Shown in pieces: positions 1-10,155 of a DNA stretch of 64,000 nt (its first letter is position 1; each line of letters begins with the position of its first letter). The position numbers were made by a program, and so were the translations under genes. Where the stretch lies: NCBI RefSeq assembly GCF_032854445.1, contig NC_088301.1, positions 2,792,001-2,856,000 of the forward strand, in the 5' to 3' direction. The notes below the pieces were generated by a model. The model was not told the DNA's origin. It did not search any database and worked only from the letters and a program-made list of their open reading frames with translations. This DNA comes from Liolophura sinensis. Taxonomy: Eukaryota; Mollusca; Polyplacophora; Chitonida; Chitonidae.

Positions 1-138
1 CTGGAATACTATTCAGTGATTACTGATTTCAGCACGTGGAGTACAGTTGTATCGGAAACGGAGAAATAAGTATGGTGGTGATAATTGAACTGTAAGCTGG
101 TCACAGTTTCATTCTGAATTCTTTTTTGTCTATGTAAG

Positions 139-252
139 GAAGCCAGTCACAGTGAATTAACAAATCATTTACAAGTTTATGACCTGAATGGTGACGGAAA
201 AGTGAATCTGCCATCTTACGACCAAAAGAGCTTGGGAAATAACGTGAGATAA
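139..252 (+). CDS. Putative last coding exon with a degenerate EF-hand (partial gene)
   Basis: A pyrimidine-rich stretch ending in AG at 137-138 is followed by 37 open codons and a TAA at 250-252. The frame contains YDLNGDGKVNLPSYD, which resembles an EF-hand calcium loop: D at position 1, N at 3, D at 5, G at 6 and V at 8. Position 12, normally Glu or Asp, is Ser, so calcium binding would be weak or absent. It would be the C-terminal exon of a gene whose other exons lie left of the window. A poly(A) signal at 619-624 on the same strand fits a 3' UTR of about 370 bases. The protein family cannot be named from 37 residues, and the exact acceptor is uncertain (a second AG lies a few bases downstream). 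This is inference from motif, frame and poly(A) context. Confidence 0.4.
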   Translation, partial: EASHSELTNHLQVYDLNGDGKVNLPSYDQKSLGNNVR

Positions 253-645
253 CAGCTGATTGTAGATGGTGAAAAAGCTGCCTTTGAACGCAGCCTCCTA
301 TCCCTCCTATCAGTCACGTATGATACAGACAGTCACAGAAATTTTCACAACACAAGGCGTAAGCTTCCAGATACAACTGTACCCCACGTACCGTTTTGGT
401 GAAAGTAAATGATTCATCCTGTAACACACACAATATTCAACGATTCAACGATATTCAACCTTATCATTATGGTGTAGAGTTTAATTTAAACAGATACATG
501 TAGGCCTATGTATAGGATGTTGGACACTGAGCTGTATTCTCTTCAAACTGCCATACAATATGTTATCATATTGTATCCTCTAAGCTTTTGTTGTACATCC
601 GTTAAACATACGATTACCAATAAAGAATGTTGTGCATAATCTGAA
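253..645 (+). other. Probable 3' UTR of the EF-hand-like gene
   Basis: Non-coding sequence runs from the TAA of the putative terminal exon to a canonical AATAAA at 619-624. A T/G-rich stretch (TGTTGTGC) follows within 15 bases, as expected around a cleavage site. No ORF or repeat is seen in it. Confidence 0.35.
619..624 (+). terminator. Poly(A) signal AATAAA
   Basis: Canonical hexamer followed by a T/G-rich element. It is placed correctly to end the transcript that carries the exon at 139-252. AATAAA also occurs by chance in AT-rich DNA, so its use is not proven. Confidence 0.35.
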
Positions 646-1153
646 ATGTGGAAGTTAACCGTTGCTTTGTATTTGTGCACACCCTTCCCGGCTTAAACAT
701 GACTGGAAGAGTGCCTGATTCTTGAGTAAATATCTTCCGGTGCATAGCACGCAGGCTGGGCCGAAAACATCTGGATGAATCTCTATATGTCAATCAGTTT
801 GAAGATGTTCGGGTCAGTCTTGGAATAGCTTAGGGGGCGGTGTGTAAGATAAGTACTTTACACCTGCGAACAGGGGCATATCTTTGCGCTAATATAGTAA
901 AGAAACACACATGCACAATTGACTTTTGTCGGTTGTGTATGTATAAAACCATGGGATCTTGTTGCTTTGATCTGATGTGTTATTTGCGCATTTGTGTGTG
1001 AGTTGTAATCCATGTAGGCTAGGCGTGTAACAGCCAGCACTTGTTGATGTTTAGATTTTTTATAATTGTCAATATTTATAATTTTCGTTATTGTTCAATA
1101 TCCTTTATGCTTGTTCAAGGAATTACAATCTAACATATAACTTATCTTTCAGA
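646..1153. other. Intergenic, nothing recognised
   Basis: About 500 bases without a coding signal, RNA gene or repeat that I can identify. The 60-codon open frame on the minus strand here has no recognisable features. Confidence 0.5.
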
Positions 1154-2003
1154 GCCTTAAGCAGGCACAGTATCCGGTTTCTGCCGATTGGCCTGTCGGA
1201 CATTTAGGCAGACAAGGTGTCGGGCTTCTTGACAATTAGCAATGTCGTACATTTGCGCAGCACCATATCCGACATGCTTCTTGACCATTGCTGAAGTCGG
1301 ATATTTGAGCAGACACCGTATATGGCTTTTTTTACCTTTGGTGATGTTGTATAGATGTGCAGACATCGTATCCAGATGTCGGATATAGTGCCCGCCGATG
1401 TGTACGATCGTCGAACAACAAAAGCCGGCTGCAGTGTCTGACGATGTGTGCGATGGTCGAGCAGCAGAAACCGGTACCAGTGTCTGCCAATGAGTGCGAT
1501 CGTCGAGCAGCAGAAGCCGGTTACAATATCTGCCGATGTGTGCGATCGTCGAACAGAATAAGCCGGTTACAGTGTCTGCCGATGTGTACTTTCGTCGAGC
1601 AGCAGAAGCCGGTTACGGTGTCTGCCAATGTGTGTGATTGATGAACAGCAGAAGCCTGTTACGGTGTCTGCCAATGTGTGTAATTGTTGACCAGCAGAAG
1701 CCGGTTACGGTGTCTGCGGATATGTGTGATCGTCGAGCAGCAGAAGACGGCTACGGTGTCTGCCGATGTGAGCGATCGTCGAGCAGCAGAAGCCGGTTAC
1801 AGTGTCTGCCGATGTGAGCGATCGTCGAGCAGCAGAAGCGGGTTACAGTGTCTGCCGATGTGAGCGATCGGCGAGCAGCAGAAGCTGGTTACAGTGTCTA
1901 CCGATGTATACAATCGTCGAGCAGCAGAAGCCGGTTACTTCTGCTGCTCGACGATTGTATACATCTGCAGACATTGTAACCGGCTTCTGCTGCTCAACGA
2001 TTG
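1154..2003. repeat. 46-bp minisatellite with two orientation switches
   Basis: The core at about 1376-1937 is a direct array of a 46-bp unit containing GTGTCTGCCGATGTG and CGAGCAGCAGAAGCCGGTTA, roughly a dozen copies. The left part, about 1154-1375, holds diverged units of roughly 48-51 bp in the opposite orientation (GCAGACA... followed by GGCTTCTTG). The right end, 1938-2003, flips again to inverted units. At the right junction, 1903-1930 and 1938-1965 are a perfect 28-bp inverted repeat around a 7-base loop, and the pairing continues outward with mismatches. Open frames of 70-94 codons inside it are by-products of the repeat. Confidence 0.9.
1903..1965. repeat. Perfect palindrome at minisatellite orientation switch
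   Basis: The left arm 1903-1930 is the exact reverse complement of the right arm 1938-1965; the loop 1931-1937 is CCGGTTA. The arms are minisatellite sequence, so the palindrome is a head-to-head junction of array units. With mismatches the inverted match extends to about 1865-2003. Confidence 0.95.
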
Positions 2004-2014
2004 GCAAATTTTGA

Positions 2015-4040
2015 CACATGGCAAATAAACCCTGGTCTCGTTTGTAAACCCAGGTCAATTCAGGGTTAGTCTCAATTTAGCATACATGTATACGGTCACT
2101 GAAGCCTCAAGCTGCATTATTCTTCGTTAAAATCAGTTTAAATTTGAACACGAAATTTTAAATTACTGTCTTTATTCATTTAAGTATACTTATCTGTATC
2201 ACCCTATTTATTTATCAATTTATTTTGCTGCAGTTGATTTGCTCGATTGTTTTGTAATGCATTTGTCCACTTGTGTTTTGGAAAAGAGCGACAGGGAACA
2301 ACCGTTATTGATCTTAGTTCTTAATGTAGAGTCTCAAAATACCTAATGGACAATTATAAAGCCGGGTTTCTTTTCTCTTGAATCAAGGCCTGCATCTTAA
2401 TTTATTAAACGTAATAGCTTAATGTAGGAAGGAAGATGTTTTAAAGAGACAGCTTATCTAGGTAGAGAAGGCCATAAAAACAGCTTATTTAAAATCAGGC
2501 GTCTTGAAAAGTCTTCTACTGAACGATCTCTTTCCGGTTGACCACTGTGACAGTAGACAACCAATCGTTAAACAAACAGATCACTGTTCCGCTAAATATA
2601 TACAATCTGGAAACCATCGACTAACTGTATTTCACTGGCGTTGGACATAAATGGGCCATCCTGCCATCGATTTGTCACTGGCGTCAAATTTAGTGCTGAG
2701 TGTGTTCTGTATCCAGCACACCGCAGTAGTCGTCCTATCTGTGCAAGATCAATTCGGGCTAAAAGCAGTTTTCTTCAAGTGATTGATGCAGTTCTTGATG
2801 TGATTACCGCGAGAGAAAATATGTTTTTTTCTTCAAACCGAGAAATCCTATTACTTTACTCACGGCAATCGATTTGGAGATCTCCTTCGATTTACGCTTC
2901 TTCATCAAGATTCCCAGCGTAATGCGTAAGCAAGTTATTCTCTCCCGACACAATCCAGTCTTCTGATCAACGATTTGGCTAAAATAACAAAAAAGAGCAA
3001 TAGCGAACAGTGCAAGCTAAAACATCTCTTCGTGACAGCAATACGACTCCGTGCTGAAGAATTTCTTACGACTTTATCGCTGGCAGGTAATGTGGTGAAT
3101 TTATTAAAAGTTTATATTGAACAGTGCTTTATGATTGTAAAACTTGAAATAGCTGCCAGCTCTCGTGCATAATTATTTTTAAAATTTCTTTCTTGGGATG
3201 AAATGTGCAATTGGAATTATTTTTTTCTTGGGTTTAAAGTCTTATCTTCCTCACCTTTTATTGAGACCTGGTGAACTTTAATGAATCTGTGTTGACATTA
3301 ATGTGAAATGACATTGTAAACCGTGCTCCTAAATCTCATTCCAACTTGTAAAAGTTTTATCCCTCCATATGAAACGGCTAAACGCATCTTAAATGACAAT
3401 ACTAAAGCTATTTATGTACATCGCTTGTTTAATGGTTGCAATTTAATAGCACTCTAATATTCAATGCCGTGCACGTATACAACGGCACTATGATTCCTTA
3501 CATGACACACACATTCTGACGTATACAACCAGAGCTTAGACTGGAGTCGAACAGGACCTCCAAAGCCATTTTCTTCAAAGCAAACAACTTCATTTATACT
3601 CATGTGCGCCGACATTTACAAATTCCCACCTTTGTGTTTACCCTCATTATCAAATAAATGTACATGCATGAGCCATTAAGACGCCTACTTAGTATTGTTC
3701 CTCAGTGTTAACTACATCACCACTTGTAGCGAGTGCCTAAGAATCTATGCGTCTAAACAGACATTTGTATACGAGCCGTCAACTAAATTGGACGTTCCAG
3801 GTCAATAATAGCAAGGCCAATTCCCAAAACGATGTTGAACAGAAACCACTAAAGAACTAAGAAAGTATATAAAGTTCATACTTAGGTTATGCCTAAGAAA
3901 CCTACTGAGTTTTGAAATCCACATATTTGTGAGTGGGATGGGTTGGGGAATCCGCATTTTAATTCCAGTATATACTTATATAGACTATATATATCCATCT
4001 ACCCCGAGAATATAACGTTTACGGTGATTAATTGGTTTTC
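2015..4040. other. Intergenic, nothing recognised
   Basis: About 2 kb of AT-rich sequence between two tandem arrays. Open frames of 63-93 codons (for example 2641-2922 plus) have no recognisable domain, signal peptide or codon pattern, and I treat them as chance. No SINE copy was noticed. Confidence 0.5.
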
Positions 4041-4044
4041 TCCT

Positions 4045-4420
4045 CCAATACACATTTACCCATTTGGGATCCACTGCACAGTCATAATGGACGTTGTAAC
4101 AGTACATCACACGACTGATAGGAGAAGGCTGTAACAATCCAATACACATTTACCCATTTGGGATCCACTGCACAGTCATAATGGAAGTTGTAACGGTACA
4201 TCACACGACTGATATGAGAAGGCTACAACAATCCAATACACATTTACCCATTTGGGATCCACTGCACCGTCATAATGGAAGTTGTAACGGTACATCACAC
4301 GACTGATAGGAGAAGGCTATTACAATCCAATACACATTTACCCATTTGGGATCCACTGCACCGTCGTAATGGAAGTTGTAACGGTACATCACACGACTGA
4401 TATGAGAAGGCTATAACAAT
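4045..4420. repeat. 94-bp tandem repeat, four copies
   Basis: The string CCAATACACATTTACCC starts at 4045, 4139, 4233 and 4327, an exact 94-bp spacing. Units differ by a few substitutions. The last unit passes directly into the neighbouring 105-bp array through a shared segment of about 30 bp (CATCAC..GACTGAT..GAGAAGGCT). Confidence 0.92.
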
Positions 4421-5250
4421 CATATCTTTAGTTACACAGCCCCATACGGCTAATAGGAGACAGCTACAACAACCATAACTGTAGTCACAGAACATCACTG
4501 CTGATAGGAGAAGGCTATAACAAGCATATTCTTTAGTCACACAGCCCCATACGGCTAATAGGAGACAGCTACAACAACCATAATTGTAGTCACACAACAT
4601 CACGGCTGATTGGAGAAGGCTATAACAAGCATATTCTTTAGTCACACAGCCCCATACGGCTAATAGGAGACAGCTACAACAACCATAATTGTAGTCACAG
4701 AACATCACGGCTGATTGGAGAAGTCTATAACAAGCATATTTTTTAGTCATATAACCCCATACGGCTAATAGGAGACAGCTACAACAACCATAATTGTAGT
4801 CACAGAACATCACGGCTGATTGGAGAAGGCTATAACAAGCATATCTTTTAGTCATATAACCCCATACGGCTAATAGGAGACAGCTACAACAACCATAATT
4901 GTAGTCACAGAACATCACGGCTGATTGGAGAAGGCTATAACAAGCATATTTTTTAGTCATATAACCCCATACGGCTAATAGGATGCAGCTACAACAACCA
5001 TAACTGTAGTCACAGAACATCACGGATGATTGGAGAAGGCTATAACAAGCATATTCCTTAGTCACACGACCCCATACGGCTAATAAGAGACAGCTAACCA
5101 TAACTGTAGTCACAGAACATCACGGCTGATTGGAGAACGCTATAACAAGCATGTTCTTTAGTCACACGACCCCATACGGCTAATAAGAGACAGCTTACCA
5201 TAACTGTGGTCACAGAACATCACACGGCTGGTTGCAGACGGCTTCAAGAA
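4400..5250. repeat. 105-bp tandem repeat, about eight copies
   Basis: CCCCATACGG recurs at 4440, 4545, 4650 and on to 4965 and 5070 with 105-bp spacing. The next unit (5170) is 5 bp shorter. Because 105 is a multiple of three, the minus strand stays open for 272 codons (4295-5113) as a 35-residue periodic peptide. This is better explained as a by-product of the array than as a gene, since no conserved domain or splice context supports it. Confidence 0.92.
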
Positions 5251-7460
5251 ACGGTACTGTAGTCACAGCTCACTAAACTATCACTGGTCTATCAAAACTA
5301 GCATAAATTACCTGATAAATCATACGGAAAGTAACTGCGAGTATTGAAGTCATGCTTGCCAAGCCATAGTTGGGCTTACTGTATATGTATTTGTGTCAGG
5401 AATATATATAATACATTGGACTATATGCATGTAGCTGTGTATGTTTAGAATGCGGCGTGTAGCTATTTACCGCTATTTGATAACAACGTGCAATTTTTGC
5501 TCATCCATTCTTACCTTTCACTTTAAACCTACACAGCTACACGTATATTAGTCAATGTTTTCCTTATTTTGCATACTTTCCTGATGATGACACAAAATGG
5601 TATCGACTATACCTGTCTTCAATACTCGGGAGTTGCTTTTCTTCTGTTTTATGCAAAGCTGATCTGTGGAAAGAGTACATTGATGGATTGCTTGATGGGA
5701 ACACAAAATTAAGACTGAAGTAGCGTGCACTAATCGCAAATCTCAGTGTGCAATGCAACGCCTTGGCATAATAATGTGCAATTAGGACTAAACCGTGTAG
5801 CTTGTTACCGCAGAGTTGTTGTTTGCATCACCTGGTCTTACGCATCTAGGGGAAGATGGTCGGGACTGGAAGCTTAGTTCTAGTATCTTTTGTATGACCA
5901 TCTGGCATGTCGTGGAAATGTTCTTGAAAACCTGCAAAGAGTAAATCTTTCTTATGCAATTGACGACAATCAAAAAATTAATCTGTTACGTTTAACTGAA
6001 AGTCTGTTGTCTGGGTGATGCTACAATGTATTCTGTTATTACAACCCAATATTCTGTCATGTTCAACCTAATATCCTGAAAGTTTAAGAGAATCTTTATG
6101 TTGACATAATAGAATATCTTTCTATTAAAATGAATTGCTATATAAGCTCAATGGATAGTACAAATCTGAACAGACATATATACGAGTATGTCGGTATTAT
6201 CATAAAAACTAATTAATTTGCGCAATTTCTGAAAAAGTTTCTAATTATTGTAAAATTGCATCAGGTGACGTCCAAGATCTTTCCATAGGCTTTTGTTGAC
6301 CAAATGACATTCTAAAGATGCCTATATTCCTTTGGCAGTGGACAAATTAATTTTTCTACAGACTGTCAGTCTGTGTATATGTTAATAAGCGAGAGTCTAA
6401 AAACCCAGATAGCCAGGTTATTTTAGAGGCTCCGTTACTCTTGTCTGTATTGCCCATGAGGCTAAGTAATTATCACACAACCTGTTACAATGAGCATTTA
6501 ATATATCATGATTTTCGTCATCGGTGAAGTGTAGAGGAGATGCCTTTCCTGTTTTGATTTGAAGCCTTGTTTGGTTGCGAAGCCATACCAGCTTGTCGGA
6601 CAATTAGTTGGTTTCCAGTCGCACAGTCGCCAGTTGCATTGATCTGCCTTAGCTTTTTGCATTTCACTGTAGGTCGTCAGTCTCGTTCTTATAGAGTCTG
6701 CGTTGTATCCCGAGGTAGACTGGACAACCAATGGTTATAGAAGTAACAGACGGAAGTGCATACAGTACCCTCCCGGCGTTATTGTCTCACTCCAGGCATT
6801 AGAAAAGTCGCGTATAAAAAATGGGTGAATGCTTATTACATAGTACAGAAGAGTCTGCCAGTCCGTTTCATTCGTCTTTAATTGAAGAAAAATCATGTCC
6901 CAAATCTTTACCAAGCATTTGGTAGTGCATGAGATGCTTTCCCTTGCTGCATTAATTGTTTGCCAGGAATATAATAAGAGAGCGCGTCCCTGGTTGCTTT
7001 GTTCGAAGGATGAGACGCCTTCCAGAGTTTCATTCATGTTTTGTCAGGCTTTTGATAAGGTGCGATAGTTGGTTTTAATTTTAGGCCATTCAATGTCTAT
7101 CATGTAATTAGCAACTAACTAGGTGTGACAGCTTTCAGCAATGTTTTATAAGCTATGGCCTACTCAGCCAGGTCAGATAGTTTCTCTGGATCTTTTCTGG
7201 GTTTGCGTGGTACATTGTTTGATGGTTTGATGAGGTGGTCAACCGAGCTCTATCAAGGCATGAGGAAAAAGTTTTCACTGTTTTTGGACATAAGTTACAT
7301 TGTGTTATATATAAGACTACAGCATAGAGAGTAAAATTAGAGCACTGACAACAGTGTTATAGATGACAAATGGTCACACGTATTACTAGTCAGTTCTAGG
7401 CCCTTTACCTCAGCTGATTGGAGAACTACGCGTAGAAGTGAGCGATTATTACACTCACTT
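5251..7460. other. Intergenic, nothing recognised
   Basis: About 2.2 kb without an identifiable gene or repeat. The longest open frame, 100 codons at 6735-7037 minus, resembles no family I know. A decayed mobile element cannot be excluded. Confidence 0.45.
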
Positions 7461-7467
7461 AGCAAGG

Positions 7468-7945
7468 GCGTAAAATACATGCACACAGTGTAGAGCATAC
7501 TCACACGGTGCAAATTACTAACACAATGTGTAAAGTACATATACATGGTGTAAAATACACGTACAAACGGGGTGTAAAGTACATGTACAGACGGGGTGTA
7601 AAATACACGTACAAACGGGGTGTAGAGTACATGTACAAACGGGGTGTAAAATACACCTACACACAGAATGTAAAGTGTACTTACACACCGGGTGTAAAGT
7701 ACACACTCGCAAAGGGTGTAAAGTACACGCCCACGCAGATTGTAATGTACACATACACACAGGGTTACAGTACACGTTCATACAGGGTGTAAAGTATACG
7801 TTCACAAAGGGTGTAAAGTGAACACACGCACAGGGTGTAAAGTACATACATAGGGAGTAAAGCACACGAGCACACAGGATGCAAAGTACATACGCAGGGT
7901 GTAAAGTACACTTAAACACAGAGTGTAACGTACACGCACACACGC
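7468..7945. repeat. 24-bp GTGTAAA-TACA minisatellite
   Basis: Imperfect tandem copies of a 24-bp unit of the form GGGTGTAAAGTACA plus ten variable bases; about 20 copies with some length change toward the right. Since 24 is a multiple of three, frames of 94 codons (plus) and 141 codons (minus) stay open with an 8-residue period. These are not genes. Confidence 0.9.
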
Positions 7946-7949
7946 AAAA

Positions 7950-8890
7950 GAAACCAATATATTTATTGGATTGGTGTAAATAAATCAGTTACCAAACATA
8001 GTTTCCACGATAATTTTGCGGCTATGGTGTTAATTTGGTACCATGCCAGTGTGGGCAGTATGTTTTTAATGAACAGTTCCAAGGGAAAAAAGAAAGCACA
8101 GAAAATCTCAGCTAAGTCGTGTGCCTAAACGATAATTATAGGGAATCTACTGCAAACTACACCGTATTAAAGTATATCAGGCGTCAATTTGGCAGCGGTG
8201 GCAGCGGTGGCAGCGGCTAATCTTTGTCTAATCACAGACTTACGTCACGAAGTGAGCACACAAAAAGCTGAAAAAGAGCAGCAATTGCATCTTGTCTTGA
8301 TTTAGACTCTATTCATGTGTTAAACTCTTCCTCCACGTCGCCACCACAGGCTTTCTCCCTTCACTTCTTGTCTATTTCTCCAACGGTCTCACTTTTCATT
8401 ACAGATCCAGATTCTGATCAAAGGGAAGTTTTATCTTCATGTGGGGTATTAGCGCAATGTTTTAGAGTACGCCTGATTGCATAACCAGGCCTTCTTGGTG
8501 GTATAATGACGGCTGGGCTGATCATATCACAGATACTAGCTGACCTATTTGTGACAAGCAGTTTCGTCTGAATTTGAGTATGTCTGAAAACCTATCAAAT
8601 AATTTGTTGTATGAGTGAGTATAAGTCAATACTGGATAGCCATGTAGGATTTTTCCACATAAGAAAAAACCTTGTTTAGGCAATATACTTTTTACATACT
8701 TTAATTTTCAACTATACGGTGAAAATATTTTAACTGTGGGAATTCCTTTGGTTAAACGTAATATATTGTGGAAAAAAATGAAAAAGTGTTTGATCAACTG
8801 TCGCAGTATACCGAGTATGTGAAGAAAACATATGTACGGCTCCACATAAAAATAAGAGATTAATCTTCTGCGCTTTGACCAAACAAGCTT
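7950..8890. other. Intergenic, nothing recognised
   Basis: Unique-looking sequence. A short GGCAGCGGT triplication lies near 8190-8217. No gene evidence is visible. Confidence 0.5.
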
Positions 8891-8897
8891 AAAACAT

Positions 8898-9113
8898 GTG
8901 GGGTTAGTTGGTTAGTGCGCTAGCGCAGCGTAATGACCCAGAAGCCTCTCACCAATGGGGTCGAGCTGATGCTCAAGTCCAGCTCATGCTGACTTCCTCT
9001 CCGGCCGTACGTGGGAAGGCCTGGAAGCAATCTGCGGGTGGTCATGGGTTTCCCCCGGGCTCTTTCCGGTTTCCTCCCACCTTAATGCTGCCCGCCGTCG
9101 TATAAGTGAAATA
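8898..9113 (+). mobile_element. tRNA-derived SINE, family B, near full length
   Basis: The sequence begins with a tRNA-like head (GGGTTAGTTGGTTAGTGCGC; B-box-like TCAAGTCC near 8974). It continues through CCGGCCGTACGTGGGAAGG and GGTCATGGGTTTCCCCCGG, and ends in the family tail CCGCCGTCGTATAAGTGAAA. Several other copies in this window share head, body or tail. The 65-codon open frame here is part of the element. Confidence 0.75.
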
Positions 9114-9294
9114 CACACAACTGTGAAATACACACAAATTTTCACGCAACTGTCAAAGCTTGCCGACTGATTGCGAAATTCAGAAAATCATTGTAAACTT
9201 TAGTAGCTTTAAATCGCACACGTTGCAAATTGACAGCTCTAGTCAATTTGTTTAGTTAAAAAAGCACTATTGCGAATATTTGTCCACTTATCTG

Positions 9295-9605
9295 TAGGCC
9301 TGGATTTTTACGTCGTACTATAAAGAATTTCCCAGTTATATGACGACGAAGAGCTATGAGGCGTGTGTTCATATACTGGCAGGACGAGTCCATGCTGTCA
9401 AAGTGCTGCCGCCACTGAAATATCATGCGAAAGACACCAGTCATGACATCATAACCAGTCACGTTATACTGACATTGGGCTAACCAGTCTTGTTTCCTTG
9501 TTCTAGCCTCTCGGTGCTGAGCACCAAGCAGCAACAAGTACCACTTTTTAAAGTCTTCGGTATGACCAGGCCCGGATTTGATCCACGGTCTTCCAACTTG
9601 GACCA
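9295..9605 (-). mobile_element. SINE-like element, family C
   Basis: Shares with the copy at 40118-40310 the blocks GGACGAGTCCATGC (plus-strand text), AACCAGTC..GTTTCCTT, GAGCACCAAGCA and the tail TACGTCGTACTA, then CAG.TATATGACGACGAAG. On the minus strand the order is GGATCAAATCC-type B box, body, tail, so the element reads right to left. The 148-codon minus-strand ORF (9256-9702) lies over it and is not a host gene. Confidence 0.6.
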
Positions 9606-9849
9606 TTGCGAATGATATCGGACCGCTCTTGTTCACAGATTCTGTTGTTGCATTAATATCTAATGTTAGTTTGATGTGATGGCAGATGTAATGTTTCATC
9701 ACGTATCGACTGGCATCATTTTGACAAGCATGGCTTACATCTATATCACACCGAATTATCGCTCCCCTTTATTTATCACGTACTGACTAAAATCATTATG
9801 ACAGAGATAGCTTACATCTATATCACATCGAATTATCGCTCCCCTTATT

Positions 9850-10155
9850 CATCACGTACTGTCTAAAATCATTATGACAGAGATAGCTTACATCTATATC
9901 ACACCGAATTATCGCTCCCCTTATTCATAACGTACTGACTAAAATCATTATGACAGAGATAGCTTACATCTATATCACATCGAATTATCGCTCCCCTTAT
10001 TCATCACGTACTGTCTAAAATCATTATGACAGAGATAGCTTACATCTATATCACACCGAATTATCGCTCCCCTTATTCATAACGTACTGACTAAAATCAT
10101 TATGACAGAGATAGCTTACATCTATATCACACCGAATTATCGCTCCCCTTATTCA
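9850..10155. repeat. Two-unit (152-bp) higher-order block in the 76-bp satellite
   Basis: The pair 'CATCACGTACTGTCT unit ending CACACC' plus 'CATAACGTACTGACT unit' starting near 9850 recurs 152 bp later near 10002, so the left end of the array has a dimeric pattern different from the four-unit pattern at the right end. Confidence 0.6.

Noticed and set aside
4295-5113. 272-codon hydrophobic, Cys-rich repeat protein on the minus strand
   Set aside because: Its 35-residue period equals the 105-bp array unit, and no domain, signal peptide or splice context supports it.
9256-9702. 148-codon minus-strand ORF as a host gene
   Set aside because: It overlaps a dispersed SINE-like element that recurs at 40118-40310.
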